NCBI RefSeq assembly: GCF_019703515.2
Contig: NC_059382.1
Coordinates: forward strand, 15,293,001 to 15,357,000
From: Myxocyprinus asiaticus
Taxonomy: Eukaryota > Chordata > Actinopteri > Cypriniformes > Catostomidae
Direction of reading: 5' to 3'
DNA length: 64,000 nucleotides
Position numbers and translations under genes: made by a program. The stretch's first letter is position 1, and every line of letters begins with the position of its first letter. The notes beneath the pieces were generated by a model. It was not told the DNA's origin, searched no databases, and worked only from the letters and a program-made list of their open reading frames with translations. Positions 33,400 through 44,814 of this stretch are shown in pieces.

Positions 33400-34790
33400 C
33401 ATCCCTGGGTCACCCATCTCAGGGGCGCTTCGAAGCCTTTTGTGGGTTCTTGTGGCAAGCCGTGAGATGGGTGGCGTCTGCTTCCTGTGGTGGGCTCCAA
33501 GCCGGGGCCTGGCCTAAGGGGTGGGCTGTGGAGGAGCCGGTGCAGTCACCACAGGGGGACGCCCTTGGTGACGAGCAGGCGGGATGTGGGATCTTGAGCC
33601 ACGCCGGGGCAGGATGTGCCGGATAGCCTCCGTCTGCTGCTTCACCGTCGAGAATAGGCCAACCTGGGAAATGGGGGCAGCATGGAACCGTGCCTTGTCG
33701 GCCTCACCCATCTCGACCAGGTTGAGCCAAAGGTGGCGCTCCTGGACCACCAAGGTGGACGTCCCCCACCCGAGAGACCGCGCCGTGACCTTCGTCGCCC
33801 AGAGAGCGAAGTCGGTCGCCGAGCACAGCACCTGCATCAAATCTGGGGAGAAACTACCCTTGTGCAGTTCCTTTAGCGCCTTGGCTTGGTGGAATTGCAG
33901 GAGAGCCATGGCATGCAGGGTGGAGGCAGCTTGTCCAGCAGCACTGTAGGCTTTGGTCGTCAGGGACGACGTAAACCTACAGGCCTTGGATGGGACTTTG
34001 GGTGCCCGTGCCAGGTGGCAGCGCTCTGCGGGCATAGGTGCACCGCGAGCGCACTATCCACCAGGGGAATCGCTGAATAACCCCTGGCCACCCCACCATC
34101 GAGGGTAGTGAGGGCAGGGGAGCTGAAAGATCGGGACCGGGCAGTAAAGGTTGCCTCCCATGACCTTGTCAGCTCCTTGTGCACTTCTGGGAAGAAAGGA
34201 AATGGAGCCGGGCATGGCTGCTTTGAGCGGCTGCCCGGGAAAGCATGTCCATCATTTCCACGTCAGCCTGTGACTGGGTGACTGTACCCGAGGGGGGGAG
34301 CCCAGCTGAGATTTCTGCGTCCGACTGGACGAGCCCGCTCTCTGATGCTGCGCTCGAGAGCTCATCAGCTTCGCGGGCTCCGAACAAGAGGACGAACTTG
34401 CCATGAGACGTGCCGGCGGACTCATCCAGAAGCCCAATCGGGGTAGACGAGCGTGCTGGGGAATGGGAGGTCCGTGGGGGGATACCCAGTGGAGGTGGTC
34501 CCATTGGGGTCCCCAAATCGCCCCCAGTGCTAGCTGCACTGGCCTCATACCCGTAGGTAGAAGGACCAAGGTGGGGAGCCGCTTTCTTACGAAAGCAAGC
34601 CATGACCGCAACGTTGCCATGGTCATGTTCTCGCAATGAGTACATGATCCATCCACGAACGCTGTCTCCACGTGGGTCACGCCCAAACAACGAAAGACAG
34701 CGATTGTGACCGTCAGAAGTTGAGAGATAACGACCGCAACCAGGAATAACACACAAACGGAGAGGCATTTTTAAAAAGATGCATCTTTAA
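33400..34790 (-). pseudogene. Copy B gag (frameshifted)
   Basis: Minus frames 34768-34169, 34752-34252, 34184-33960 and 34035-33514 cover a DIRS gag. N-terminal Cys/His segment: DGHNRC and VDGSCTHCE near 34640-34700. Downstream are HKELTRSWEATFTARS, ALAVHLCPQSAATWHG, TTKAYSAAGQAASTLHAMAL and TSTLVVQERHLWLNLVEM, ending in Arg/Pro-rich RHILPRRGSRS. Several frame changes are present. The same blocks occur in copy D and fragment E. Confidence 0.75.
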
Positions 34791-34954
34791 AAAGACGTTC
34801 CGTGTGTGCCGCTCTTTTAGAGAAATAATCTCTTTTAGAAAAATAAACTCACTTATTTCTGCCGAAGCGCCCAGGGGCATTCTCTGCAGTGCACCAGTGA
34901 CCGTCAGATCCAGCAGAGTTGAATGAACAGTCAGCTCAGTAAACATCGACCGTT

Positions 34955-35140
34955 CGGCTCCGAAGAGAAAATCTGAATGAGTGGTTGCATACCAGCTCCT
35001 TTTATACCCGTATGTCCGGGGTAGTGGTATGCAAATACCACTCGCCAATTTTCATTGGCCTTTTATCAAAGACCAGAGGTGTCTTGGGCTCCCAAGAGTG
35101 ACCCCTAGTGTCACTACATCGACACAACGTCGAGTGAGTG
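34955..35140. repeat. Copy B inverted terminal repeat (5' side)
   Basis: Inverted copy of 31165-31355. It includes CCTTTTATA at 34998-35006, a TATA box on the minus strand pointing into the element. Confidence 0.85.
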
Positions 35141-35154
35141 ACAGATAGAGAACA

Positions 35155-35539
35155 TATACATTTACCTTAAAATGTGATAATGTTCGGCACACATTATTAC
35201 ATACCTCGGGTCTTTAGCAACCCAGAATGTATATCTGTCACAAATGGATCTTCAAAATGTCCAGATAGTGTAACATTTTCAAAGCATTTTCAAGATAATT
35301 AATATAACAATACAATAGAATATATTCTGTTATATTTAGATGTTTAGAATGATAAACAAAAAGACAGAACAGGATTACGCAGTATGTTCTACTGTATATA
35401 TGAATTAATAATGAAAAATATGACTTATGGAAGTGCAAATATACTGTAAATTGCAACTCTATTACATATGTTGGATCACTAAAGACCCTAAACACTTTTG
35501 GTAGCTAAGCAAATAGAGAAAAAAAATATATATGACATG

Positions 35540-35572
<33 letters not shown>

Positions 35573-36542
35573 GTTATTATTATTATTATTATTTTATATA
35601 AGAGAAAGCCTGAGAAAAATGAGAGGGCATAGCTCTAAAAAATTAATGGTTTAAAGGGGGTGGTCCTGGGTCACTAAAAACTCAGGGTATTTATTTAAGG
35701 GTTAAATAAGGCTAAATTGCATCTTGCTGCAAAGAAAGTTGTTTTTTTTTTTTTTTTTTTTTTAAATAATCATATCCTTTAACAACAAGAATATAAATAT
35801 TTCACACACAAATCTAAATCAATAAATAAATAGCTCTTGTATGTGTGCACACACAGACCTGGGAAAGTAAAAAAAAAGTTCATGTGGAGTGTGGCTCGAA
35901 CAGTAAATGGGGATATTTATTAATTGCAACTGGTGTTACTTTATTGTATTATGAGGCAAAGCACTATCAATCTCAAATAAGTGTATTTTTACCAACTGAC
36001 CATATTTACAAGTGACTTACAGGTGACAAAGCTGATAATAATAAGCAGACATTGTAACACTAGAAACAACAGGACAAATTATCCAGTGAAGAGAGTGTGT
36101 GAGGCGTCTACAGGTTTATGCACCTGAGCCATTAGTGTTGGGTGTTCTGGGGAGGCTACATACTGTAAAGTAGAAAGACCATACAAAAGTTGTATCTAGC
36201 CTTTCTCTTGACCAATGAGCTATGTCTTACTGTCCATCTTTTCATGTCCAATGCCATATTAAATCTGCAGCACCTGCCCAGCCTTTTTCTAGCTGTGCAT
36301 GGAGAAGGAAGGTCGCACTAAAGTCAGAGGGTCGCTAAGAGGTCGATTACAGTACAGCGCTGCAGTGTAGCAGTCTAATACAAAGAAGGGTGTTGGGTAA
36401 AAGTTAGCACAGCCCCTGCAGCAAGGTTAGAAGGGTCAGCTGAGACTGATGCATCAACAAATCTGGTTTCCATGGTAACCACATCAGGTAGTACTTCACC
36501 AAACCATTCAAAAGATGAAATGTAGAAAACTGTTAGAAAATA
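35155..36542. other. AT-rich gap, no gene seen
   Basis: AT-rich sequence with an (ATT)n microsatellite (35537-35593) and a poly-T tract (35741-35763). About 36050-36480 is more balanced but has no open frame or repeat end I can identify. Confidence 0.6.
35537..35593. repeat. (ATT)n microsatellite
   Basis: About 18 ATT units with one GTT interruption. Confidence 0.95.
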
Positions 36543-36806
36543 TATTTCAAATCAAAATCAAATCAAATCACTTTTATTGTCACACAACCATATACACAAG
36601 TACAATAGTGTGTGAAATTCTTGGGTGCAGTTCCGAGAAACATAGCAGTCATGACAGTGATGAGACATATACCAATTTACAATAAACTTCAGATTTACAC
36701 AACACAATTTAAAATCTAATATACACATCATTTCACACAACACAATATACAAATAATAACATACAATGTACAGTATACAATACACACAATATAGAATACA
36801 CATTAT
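36543..36806 (-). mobile_element. LINE 3' end, same family as 3430-5740
   Basis: Antisense copy of the 3' UTR at about 5440-5737: AATCAAATCAAATCACTTTT (tail), ATTGTCACACAACCATA, TTCTTGGGTGCAGTTCCGAG, CATAGCAGTCATGACAGTGA, then the low-complexity TACAATACACACAATAT stretch. 5'-truncated to about 265 bp, as typical for LINE insertions. Confidence 0.9.
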
Positions 36807-37519
36807 AAGGAAATAAGAGTATAATAAAGAGAGGAGAACAGTTGCATCAAGAGTCCTTTAAAGAGCCCAGTCATTCACTAACTGTTCATCTCTGTTGACA
36901 AATATATAAAAGCAAGGAGGAAAGCAAAGAGAAGGAATTCATTTTTAAAGATACAGTATTTTTTATTTTATTTTTTTTTTCAGTCAGTCATATGTTGTCC
37001 TAAATACAGTATGTAGTCATAATTTCCACCATACCACCCTAGTATATTTTTTAGATTTTTTGGTTTCTTGTTGTTCCTGATTTATGGACATGTCTGGTTA
37101 CCCAATGTTAATTAAACATTTTTCCATTTTTGAAAAACCATCTCTCCTTTTTATTCTTTGATACAGTAGGTCACAGCATTGCTTCACATTAGCAGCTATC
37201 TTTTAAAGACGTTTTGGTTGGATTAACATGTAAACATGCTGGAAGAAGCCGAGCAACAATCGGACTGTTTACATGACATTTTAAAAGGTCAAAGTGCATG
37301 AAAATATTTTGATTAGCAGAAACTTTGTTACCATCCACTCAAGCACCACATAAATAATACTCTTCAAGTGAAATTCACAACATATTTGACCAATGCTCCC
37401 AGCTGATTGTAACGTTAGCATCCGGCTAAGATATTGAGTACATTCTCTATGTACAAAAAAATGCTCCACACACACAAATATAGATGGAAATACCATATTT
37501 TTACTTAAAATATACTATA
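36807..37519. other. No gene or repeat recognised
   Basis: AT-rich intergenic-type sequence; no coding frame or terminus can be supported. Confidence 0.6.
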
Positions 37520-37527
37520 CTTAAAAT

Positions 37528-37618
37528 TAGGGCTGGGAAATGCATACATTTTTGCAATTAATAGTTTAACACGTTAAAAAAAATAAACAATTAATGTAGT
37601 ATCCGTTTTTTTTTTTTT

Positions 37619-37655
<37 letters not shown>

Positions 37656-37830
37656 GTTTTTACATCCTGAAACTTCACTGAAGCTTTTCCCCCATTTTCT
37701 TTGGCTAGAATTGGCTAATATAAAATTTAGTAAATATAGTTATGATTAAATTTTAATGTACCATGATTAATCGCGGTTAATCACAGAAAACTTTGTGAAT
37801 AATTACATTTGTAATCAATTCACAGCCCTA
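37528..37830. mobile_element. hAT-like MITE with 8-bp target duplication
   Basis: Ends TAGGGCTG and CAGCCCTA (inverted). Flanks are CTTAAAAT (37520-37527) and CATAAAAT (37831-37838), a 7/8 match, fitting the 8-bp duplication of hAT elements. Inside are TTAATAGTTTAACACGTTAA and ATTAATCGCGGTTAATCAC, typical of the fish AGGGCTG family, and a long (T)n(GTTTT)n tract at 37606-37661. Confidence 0.8.
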
Positions 37831-37838
37831 CATAAAAT

Positions 37839-38200
37839 ATAAATATCAGTCCACCATCTTGTCAAATATGGGATAAATAGGTATCCTGAGCAGGATGTCA
37901 TCATTTTGACGAAAATACAGGATGTCCTGGAAATCCAGAACAGTTGGCAACCCTAAGGTTTTGGGACAGAGCTACAATGTCCAAATATCAAAAATAACAT
38001 CTTAAATCAAACTTAGTTAACAAAAGTGTTATTCTTTCTTAAATGAAACTACTGTTTTGTACAATATGAACTGCAATGTCTTTGCACACATTTAAAGTGA
38101 ATATATAATGAAGAATTGTGTACACATGGGCAGCACAAGGCAAGGGAACAGACGAGTGAGCACCCACAAAAGTCATGCTCAGCACTTCCCTCCTTCCCAT

Positions 38201-38202
<2 letters not shown>
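37839..38202. other. No gene seen
   Basis: Mixed-composition sequence between a MITE and a microsatellite. Nothing recognisable. Confidence 0.5.
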
Positions 38203-38237
<35 letters not shown>

Positions 38238-38244
38238 CTCTCTC
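38203..38244. repeat. (TC)n(TATC)n microsatellite
   Basis: About ten TC units, then four TATC units, then TC again. It directly precedes the LINE 3' end on the plus strand. Confidence 0.95.
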
Positions 38245-39048
38245 AATTCAGATTAGCTTTATTGGCATGACCATATACAATGTATAATGTTGCCAAAGCA
38301 TTGAGTAATAAACATATTACAAACAAAAAAAAAAAACATATGTAAATGTATATACAATAAATAAATAATAATGATAATAAAATAAAATATGAACAAATGA
38401 CAAAGTAAAATATAGAGAGCAATGAGAAAGGGAAGAAAAAGGGAAATTAAAACAGCAGTTTCAATAGAGCTCTAATATCATGAGGGGTCAGCCCCTCTCC
38501 CTCATATGATGACACTGTGCTGCCAGCTGAATACACTCTACTTTCTCTCCCATAAGATACGATAGTTTGTCTAAATTATATATGTCCTGGAATTCAGGTA
38601 GAATATGAGCTATTTGTGTAAAGTAAGTGTTTCTAATTGTCTCATATTTACTGCAGTGAGTGAGGAAGTGCAGCTCGTCCTCCACAACTCCTTCAGTGTA
38701 GTGTGAACACTGTCAGTCCTCTCTGGAGCTCCAGACTGTGCTCACTCAGATGATACTTTGACAGTATCTTTCTTTGTCAGTAGTCTTTAGTATTGATAAA
38801 ATATGGTGCCAATTTATAATCAGTCTTGATTCTGTGGATGTAGAATAATTTATGTACTTGTGTGACTTTGGCTGCCAATCATGAATGTATTCTTCCTGGG
38901 TTGTTCTTTCTGTCTGTTTCAGTTTTGCCAGTCTGAACTGGATGGATGATGGATGATATTTTGCCATTAAATATTCTAAACACAAAATTTTTTCCACTCT
39001 CTCTCTCACAGCAGTGTTAGCATAACACTTCCAGAGGTTAGCATTCAA
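38245..39048 (-). mobile_element. LINE C-terminus and 3' UTR (clade unassigned)
   Basis: The 3' UTR, read on the minus strand, contains GGTCATGCCAATAAAGCTAA, a tail motif seen in many fish LINE copies. Upstream are two frames: 38488-38685 with EDELHFLTHCSKYETIRNTYF and 38746-39048 with REDxxx-like VEKILCLEYLMAKYH and KTTDKERYCQ. The Cys-His spacing in the first frame resembles the C-terminal motif of some LINE ORF2 proteins. No RT core remains, so the clade stays open. Confidence 0.65.
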
Positions 39049-39529
39049 TTAAGCTGCCTGCTTGTCTAAGGCCAGACAAAGACACACACACACACACACA
39101 CACATACACACACCTTCTCTCGCCTCCACCAAACTTGTAATTACAATGTTCTACACTCTGCTCTGCCATGACCCACTGTAAAATATGACCATCAATTCTG
39201 CCATTATCTCTGCATCCGGATTCCAGGCTGATGGCCGTGATTGGGCGCTTTGTTCCGGGCGTCAGGATGAAGAATATCACACCACTATCTACTGTAATGA
39301 ATTACTTTAACTTTTAACCTTGCACATCTGCACTTGAACTTATCGCCACAAATCATCATCTTTTTACTTTTTTCTTCTTCCTACTCTCTCTCTCACTCCC
39401 ATTTTTATCAGCAAACACTAAATTAAAATATGAAGTCACTCCATTTAGGAAGATTCTGCTGCAGCATTTGATATATTTGATGATATAGGTAAAACTGACC
39501 AGAAATAATAAAAGTGGATGATTTAAAAA

Positions 39530-39577
<48 letters not shown>

Positions 39578-41106
39578 TGAGTGGACTATATCCTTGAAAA
39601 CACAGAAAACTTCCCTCAAATTTCAGCTGGAAGATTGTAGGGTATTTAACCCATAACTAAGAGTGTGCGAATGTGTGTATTTATTGAAAGAGAAATTGCG
39701 TATGTGAATGTGTTAGCCCATGTGTGTGCTTAAGTGTGTAAGACTAATCTGGAAACCTTGACCAGCGCTTTTTTCTCATTATACAGTAAAACAATATGAA
39801 GGCTTGATGAGAGGACTGACCATTACTGAAGGTCATTCAGATGGCGGTGCAGTATTATTCTGCACACATTCTCTTCGCAACTGTGTCCTTGGTCTACACT
39901 GCATCACTGTGAGCTTTAAAATCATGCATTTACTGGCTAAAATGCTCAAAGATCCCAGGAGCGAGTCGGTCTGAAGCGGCACATTTTTTCTCTGTGTAAG
40001 CCGAATTCAGGATCCTTTTGTTAGCAACCATTTTTATCCATGAATGAGCTGACAAGTATTTTAATGGCATGGTAAAAATGCAGGGGCTGAGAGGGCGCCA
40101 GGGCCCCGAATGGAGAGTGATGAATGGGCAGTGGGGCCGGTTGAGCTGTGGGACAGCATCATGACCAGGGCGTTCTGCCAGCATCCAGTCTGAGTTGTAA
40201 GGTACCTTAGTAGGCACAAATTCTAGAAGACACTTATTAGGGTCCTTGGCAGGTTGGCAGGTGCACACACATATGCACAGAGATTACAAGGTGACTACAC
40301 ATATGAGCTTGGGGTTTCTGCTGAAAATGAAAATTAACTTCCATGACTTTACCCTGACCTTTCTAGTTGTTTGTTGAAAATAATTTTGATTAAGATCTAT
40401 TCACCAAAGAATTATTCAGACAGATTCATTGAAAGAGCCAACTCAAAAAGAATATTTAGCTCACAAATTGGCTTCACTATGGCTTGCAAGCTAGTTTTAC
40501 TCTACACATGAGCAATATTTAGCCAATGAAATATTTAAGAGCAGATTATATAGTCATTATAAAGTCTGAATATCATATCGTATTTCATTCGTGGTTAACT
40601 AACAGTACTCAACTGCGCTTGCAATTGGTCGCTTGCTCAGTCAGTCTATTCTAATCCTAATTTTGCAGCACCTCAATGGAAAAAGAAATTGTGACCGCTT
40701 CAAGCCAGGATCTGTATGTTATAACATGAACCGTCAGACCCGATAGTGGAAAAGTGCCTATTTACTCACCATAATATGGTTCCAAACCCATATGAATTTC
40801 TTTATTCTTAGGAACACAAATAAAAATATTCAGCAGAATGCTAGCCTGAGTCACCATTCACTTTCACTATATTTTTAAATAATTTCATTAGATTTTTTTT
40901 TAAATGCACGCTCTACACTTGGAAGCACATGTAACTGAACCTGTCCTCAGCAAGAGGTTGCAATGTTAAACTGCTAAACAAAATGATTAAAAATGCAACA
41001 AACTCATAAATATAAATATGAAATGAAAGGTAGGGATCTGTAAGATATCAAACAATACACAAAGTAAACTTTAAATTATATTTCCATAAAATAAAATAAA
41101 AACTGC
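39049..41106. other. Gap with microsatellites, a MITE piece and a possible conserved block
   Basis: (CA)n at 39077-39111 and (GA)n at 39533-39572. About 39770-40265 is balanced, repeat-free sequence with TTTTAATGGCATGGTAAAAATG and AATTCAGGATCC-type stretches, a possible conserved block. At 40755-40890 there is a decayed left half of the inverted-repeat MITE family (TATTTACTCACCATAATATG, then TTCCAAACCC). No gene is recognised. Confidence 0.45.
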
Positions 41107-41339
41107 TGTAAAGGGGTTAAAGAGAAGGGAGGAGGCAAGAACCGGCTTGACAATATAAATAAAGTTTAATGATAAACTTAAACAAAAACACACAAACATA
41201 AACATATACAGGGCAGCTGCCCATAGCTCTCTCTCTCCCTGCCACCTCTGGTCGCCTTTATCCCTCGCTGGCCTCATCAGGCTGACTGAGGACCAGGTGT
41301 GCGTCATTCTAGCCCCGCCCCGCCCTTCTCCGCGCTACA
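41107..41339 (-). repeat. LTR, complete copy
   Basis: TG...CA bounded 233-bp repeat. It shares its final 115 bp with 41992-42106, including AAGTTTATCATTAAACTTTA on the minus strand. Confidence 0.65.
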
Positions 41340-41639
41340 CTCCTCCCTGCGTTGCCTCAGGCTGGGGAGCCCCCGGCATGATGTACCTGATGATGATCAT
41401 CCCCGCCTTCTTCAACCTGGGAGGAGACAGGAGGGGGAAAAAAACAGGCGAGGGAAAGGCCAACACAGAGCGACAGCGAGAGAGAGGAGAGAGAGAAAAA
41501 GAAACTCACTCACCGGTTCTCTGATGCACCGTCGCGTGGTCCTCGATCACTCCTCCACCCTCTCAGGAGGACGACAGCCACTCCTCCCCGGGCAGACCAG
41601 AATCAAACCTCCGACCCCCCAGCAGACAGAACATGCCTC

Positions 41640-41880
41640 CGTGTTACTGGCGGCCCGTGGGGACACTCCTCCGCCCCTGGCAGCGGCCCTACCGCTCCAG
41701 GTGGTCAGGGAGTCGGTTCCCTCCTCCCCTCGCAGATGGTGGTCTTCCCTCGACCCCTCCGTATTTCTGGCGGACGGCAGGGCACTCCTCCGCCTCTGGC
41801 AGTGGCTCCATTACTCCAGGTGGTCGGGGAGTCCAGTCCCCACTCGCCTTGCGGACGGCAGCCATTCCCCACATCCAGGC
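41640..41880. repeat. Internal tandem repeat of the LTR element
   Basis: Two to three diverged units of about 125-130 bp, each with CACTCCTCCGCC(C/T)CTGGCAG, GCTCCA/ACTCCAGGTGGTC and GGGAGTC. The open frames across it (41299-41955, 41633-42055) are proline/arginine-rich products of this repeat and are unlikely to be genes. Confidence 0.6.
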
Positions 41881-42106
41881 AGTCGGACTACTCTGTCCCC
41901 CGGCGGATGGAAGCGGTGCTCCCCTGGGTGGATGGCAGTGTCGAGGACTCTATGACTGGCATCCCTCCTCCCTCCTGGGTTTTGTCACCAATGTAAAGGG
42001 GTTCAAAGGGAAGGGAGGAGGCGAGAACTGGCTTCACAATATAAATAAAGTTTAATGATAAACTTAAAACAAAAACACACAAACATAAACACATACAGGG
42101 CAGCTG

Positions 42107-43012
42107 AACTTCGATAAAGGTATCAGGCTTAGAAATTGAGATCGCATGAATAAAAAATAGAAATAACTGTTCACACTCCTGTAAGGGAAGCAAAAGGTTA
42201 ATTAGGAAAACGTGACAATTTCATTTGTACATACCTGTAAGGGAAGCAAAAGTTTAGTTAGGAAAACATGATGATCACAGTTACATTTGACCGGGGCACT
42301 GTCACAGCTGTATCAAGTGGTGTCTGGGGAGGCTTAGTCACATGGCCTGTAAGATACCATGATAGCGGCACCTGTACAAGACATTTGTGCTGCTTTGCAG
42401 TGTCATGGAAGTTTAGTCCCATGGCCTGAGATGCTGCAGTTGTGGCACCTGGACAGCACATTTGTGCTGCTTTGCGGTGTCACGGGAGGTTTAGTCCCAC
42501 GGCCCGAGATGCCGCAGTTGCGGGACCTGGACAGCACATTTGTGCTGCTTGAAACCTGCTTACAATCCTGTGAAAGGAAATTTAAATGATTCTCGCAGGC
42601 ACCTGCTGGAAGCAATATTGGTGAAACCCCTGAGGATGGCCATTTCTGTAGAAAAGTCAAATTAGTCACATGAAAGAGAATTCATGAGGGGTACTGCTGC
42701 GGCAGTATCAAGTGGAGCGCTGCTGCTGCAGCATCAAATGGGGTGCTGCTGTGGCAGTATCATACCTGTAAGGGAAGCAAAATGTTAGTTAGAAAAACAT
42801 GCCAATTTCATTTGTACGCACCTGTAAGGGAAGCAAAGTTTTGTTAGGAAAACATGGCAATTACATTTGTACACACCTGAGAGGGAAGCAAAGATTAGTT
42901 AAAAAACATGATGATTACAAATACATTTGAGCGGGGCACTGCTGCGGCAGTATCGAGCATGAGAGGGGACTGCTGCAGCAGTATCAACTGGGGCACTGCT
43001 GCGGCTGAATCA
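42107..43012. repeat. Composite minisatellite cluster
   Basis: Three repeat types alternate. Type 1, about 57 bp, has CTGTAAGGGAAGCAAA followed by TTAGTTAGGAAAACATG (copies near 42179, 42236, 42767, 42826, 42880). Type 2, 77 bp, has TTTGTGCTGCTTTGC(A/G)GTGTC and GATGC(T/C)GCAGTTG (42385-42550). Type 3, about 35 bp, has CTGCTGCGGCAGTATCAA (42690-42760 and 42935-43010). No coding function is seen. Confidence 0.85.
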
Positions 43013-43014
43013 GC

Positions 43015-43665
43015 TCAGACTGGAGGATTTTTTAAACAAGATGAAGCACTTGAAGAGAAGATGAAGAAAGCAGAACAGTTCAAGTACCTTGGCTCCATCC
43101 TCTCAGCCGACGGTGACAACCTCCCGGACGCAAGAACAAGACTTAACACCGCCTGGATGAAGTGGCGCCAGGTCACTGGCGTCCTATGCGACCAATGCAT
43201 GCCCATGCACCTCAAGGCAAAGGTCTACAAGACATGAACAGGCCCTCCACACGATGGAAATGCGCATGCTCAGGTGGACACTGGGACTGACCCGACTGGA
43301 CCACATTATGAACGAGGACGTCAGGAAGATCATGGGAGTGGCACCGATCACGGAGAAGATGAGAGAAGCTCGCCTCTGATGGTATGGCCATGTGACCCGA
43401 AAGGAGGAGGAGTCAGTGGCAAGGAGAGCATTATTGCTCAGCCCCGATGGAAAATGGCCATGCGGGCGACCAAAGAAGAGGTGGATGGATCGATTCAAGG
43501 AAGATATGAAGCACGTCAATGTCACCCCCAGGGATGCCCTGGATCGGAGAAAGAGGAGAACGGCTTGCCAGAAAGCAGACACTGCACTTGTGTGGGAAAA
43601 ACATTGGGGGGGAAAAAGATACAGTATGCAGAAAATGAAATGTATGCAGAAACTTGAGTAATGAA
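43015..43665 (+). pseudogene. RTE-like LINE C-terminal fragment
   Basis: Plus frames 42908-43237 and 43274-43661 read EQFKYLGSILSADG, then (after a frame change) HTMEMRMLRWTLGLTR, EKMREARL-WYGHVTRK, GRPKKRWMDRFKEDMKH and VTPRDALDRRK. This is the order found in the C-terminal part of RTE/BovB-type LINE ORF2, downstream of the polymerase. A stop interrupts EARL/WYGH. The RT core and endonuclease are absent. Confidence 0.8.
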
Positions 43666-43777
43666 GCTTGAATTTCAAACGTTTGTGATAAATCCCCATT
43701 GTTTAGTAGGCCCCATTGTTTAGAAGGCTTCATAATCATATACTAATAAAATGTCATGGTTACTTGTGTAACCTCCA

Positions 43778-43945
43778 TTCCCTGATGGAGGGAACGAGAA
43801 GTTGTGTAGATGTAGTGACACTAGGGGTCACTCTTGGGAGCCCGAGACACCTCTGGTCTTTGATAAAAGGCCAATGAAAATTGGCGAGTGGTATTTGCAT
43901 GCCACTCCCCCGGACATACGGATATAAAAGGAGCTGGTAGACAAG
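43778..43945. repeat. Copy C inverted terminal repeat (3' side, shortened)
   Basis: Pairs with 47660-47805. The segment matching ACCACTCATTCAG and the following bases is missing, unlike copies A and B. Confidence 0.8.
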
Positions 43946-43992
43946 GTCCCAGCAATTTCAGCGGGTAGTTCAGCGTTGTGGCAGGAGGGACA

Positions 43993-44102
43993 CAACGTCT
44001 CGTTCCCTCCATTAGGGAACGGAGGTTACACAAGTAACCATGATGTTCCCTATCTGTCACTCACTCGATGTTGTGTCGATGTGGTGACACTAGGGGTCCC
44101 TA
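43993..44102. repeat. Copy C internal complementary region
   Basis: CTCGTTCCCTCCATTAGGGA and GTTACACAAGTAACCATGA complement the outer 3' end (43754-43800); GTTCCCTATCTGTCACTCAC and following bases complement the outer 5' end (47765-47817). Confidence 0.85.
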
Positions 44103-44814
44103 TACAAAACGCAGCAACTGGCTGAACTGTGTTATGTGAACTGGCGGTGTGTGATGGGCAGACAACTGTGTGCCTCCTAGCCACCGCACCAGGCGATACG
44201 TAAACTCCCCCAACATAGTTATGAGTGTCGAACGACCCTTTGGGGACAAGTCGACTACTCAAAAGATAGAGACAGGCTTAGCTGGGGGGTGTCCCTCCTA
44301 AGGGGAGGACACCCCGGAGACCACACCTCGCCCAGAGAGAGGGGGGATATTTAAGTGGAAAATACGTCACATGGTCTTGCCGAGCTATGTCGGAGGTATG
44401 TCATGTGGGGAAGTCTCATGGTAGGTCCTACCCAATAGGGGAGGAGTTACTACAAACATGGAGACTGTGGCAGAGGAGCCTCTGCCCAAGGAAGATGCAA
44501 TTTGCCAACAGGGAAACGAATTAGCGGAAGATATACATCGCATGGGGTTACCTACAGGGAACCGCCACATGCGGAGCACCTAGCCCAGAACAGGGCTTTT
44601 AGTTAGCACGTGTACTGGGCCGGCAGCGAGTCTCTCCGAAAACTCAACTGCCACAGGGCTCGGAGGAAGTCAACCAGGGAACATAGTTTGTGAACACTAC
44701 TGGGAGTTAATGGTGCACGTCTTCAGCTCAGAGGAGGTGAAAGGCACTATGTGCAAGCGATACACCCGGCCAGCTATCCTGGGCTTATCTGCTTGTATTG
44801 CGTGCCACTACCCA
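44103..44814 (-). other. Copy C 3' untranslated region
   Basis: Non-coding; aligns by eye with the copy B 3' UTR (31521-32281), including GGGGACAAGTCGACTAC and the CGCCACATGCGGAGCACC block. Confidence 0.6.

Larger units (their letters stand above)
31133..35154 (-). mobile_element. DIRS retrotransposon copy B (RT-less)
   Basis: A 4.02-kb minus-strand DIRS copy with both terminal repeats and the internal complementary region. Order 5' to 3': 5' ITR (right end), gag (34790-33400), then after a short leader to RT (TAVIMTTVHHS) a jump to LAPGRDAEDLSGLPP just before the recombinase. RT and RNase H are entirely deleted. The recombinase catalytic half is open. Its ITRs share sequence with copy C and differ from copy A, so B and C are one subfamily. 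Confidence 0.85.
41107..42106 (-). mobile_element. Small non-coding LTR retrotransposon (TRIM-like)
   Basis: Direct repeats at 41107-41339 (complete, 233 bp) and 41992-42106 (5'-truncated, 115 bp). On the minus strand each LTR ends CCCCTTTACA; the complete one starts TGTAGCG and carries ATTAAA and a GGATAAAGG TATA-like motif. One base after the upstream LTR is TGGTGACAAAACCC, which looks like a tRNA primer-binding site, and just before the downstream LTR is the purine tract GCAGGGAGGAG. The 652-bp interior has no gag or pol. Confidence 0.65.

Noticed and set aside
33192..33626. Plus-strand frames over DIRS copies (also 46533-47030 and 62429-63274)
   Set aside because: Long antisense frames in GC-richer DIRS gag sequence; the minus strand carries the family motifs, the plus strand none.
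41299..42055. Long plus-strand Pro/Arg-rich frames
   Set aside because: They span the GC-rich interior and tandem repeat of the small LTR element, lie antisense to it and show no domain.
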